DNA from: WJMT01 sp964456985
Lineage (GTDB): Bacteria; Acidobacteriota; Aminicenantia; Aminicenantales; Aminicenantaceae
Length of the DNA stretch: 6,164 nt
Reading direction: 5' to 3'
Assembly: GCA_964456985.1 (NCBI GenBank)
Contig: CAYWDH010000083.1
Span: 1-6,164, forward strand
Part shown: positions 6,094 through 6,164 of the stretch, piece after piece
How the letters are laid out: each line of letters starts with the position of its first letter
Position numbering within the stretch: the stretch's first letter is position 1
Program-made: the position numbers and the translations under genes
The notes under the pieces: generated by a model
What the model was told of the DNA's origin: nothing
Database searches by the model: none
What the model saw: only the letters and a program-made list of their open reading frames with translations

Positions 6094-6164
6094 AGATGTG
6101 GTGTGTGCTTTTAACTTTCATCAGGCTGGCAAGTTCTTCAGCCCGCTGATCTTCCCCAGCGAGG
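6083..6164 (-). CDS. Possible C-terminal fragment of a convergent gene running off the window
   Basis: Reading leftward from the right edge, one minus-strand frame stays open for 26 codons (LAGEDQRAEELASLMKVKST, then a short tail) to a TAA at 6083-6085. It would overlap the 3' end of the peptidase gene by 11 bp. The G-rich first codon positions and acidic helical composition look like coding sequence. A second minus-strand frame, ending SLGKISGLKNLPA at a TGA at 6121-6123, is also open, so the frame is uncertain. The helical AEELASLMK-type ending loosely recalls C-termini of chemotaxis receptors, but the fragment is too short to name. No terminator hairpin is seen between the two converging genes. 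Confidence 0.3.
   Translation of the reverse strand, partial: LAGEDQRAEELASLMKVKSTHHISMD

Noticed and set aside
6125..6160. GCTGG and CCAGC inverted repeat near the right edge, as a terminator for the peptidase operon.
   Set aside because: The stem is 5 bp with a loop of about 26 nt and no following T run, so it is not a credible intrinsic terminator.

Overview
The window reads as ordinary bacterial chromosome, densely coded, with four complete protein genes and possibly the tail of a fifth. The organism cannot be named from the sequence. Genes 3 and 4 have strong Shine-Dalgarno sequences, and the composition is moderately AT-rich. A polyprenyl-phosphate sugar transferase and an O-antigen ligase/polymerase-like protein with a large extracytoplasmic tail suggest a bacterium that makes an O-antigen or exopolysaccharide, probably Gram-negative in envelope type. 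The peptide transporter and prolidase-like genes suggest use of peptides. I see no mobile element, CRISPR array, tRNA or rRNA.

Layout. (1) Positions 4-1431, minus strand: a WbaP/EpsE-type polyprenyl glycosylphosphotransferase, which starts polysaccharide assembly on the lipid carrier. (2) Positions 1432-1505: a 74-bp AT-rich divergent promoter region with a candidate back-to-back promoter pair sharing one -35 hexamer. Both flanking genes would then have almost no 5' leader, and neither has a convincing ribosome binding site. (3) Positions 1506-3566, plus strand: a 686-residue membrane protein of the O-antigen ligase/Wzy type with an unusual C-terminal extracytoplasmic domain of about 110 residues. 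(4) Positions 3599-4888: a proton-coupled oligopeptide transporter (POT/PTR)-like MFS protein with the ExxER signature and an enlarged TM7-TM8 loop. (5) Positions 4909-6093: an M24 aminopeptidase P/prolidase-like enzyme with all five metal ligands. (6) The right edge holds what may be the end of a convergent minus-strand gene.

How the genes fit together. The first pair belongs to surface polysaccharide synthesis, one gene initiating the lipid-linked glycan and the other polymerising or transferring it. The second pair looks like a peptide uptake and hydrolysis module: a peptide-type importer followed 20 bp later by an X-Pro peptidase. Genes 2, 3 and 4 lie on one strand with gaps of 32 and 20 bp and no visible terminator, so they may be co-transcribed. 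Composition changes along the run: the ligase gene is very AT-rich and the peptidase gene clearly less so. Two functional units may therefore have been placed side by side rather than forming one ancient operon.

Nothing here amounts to a clearly new system. The points most worth a second look are the ligase C-terminal domain, the symmetric divergent promoter with near-leaderless starts, and the unusual loop in the transporter.
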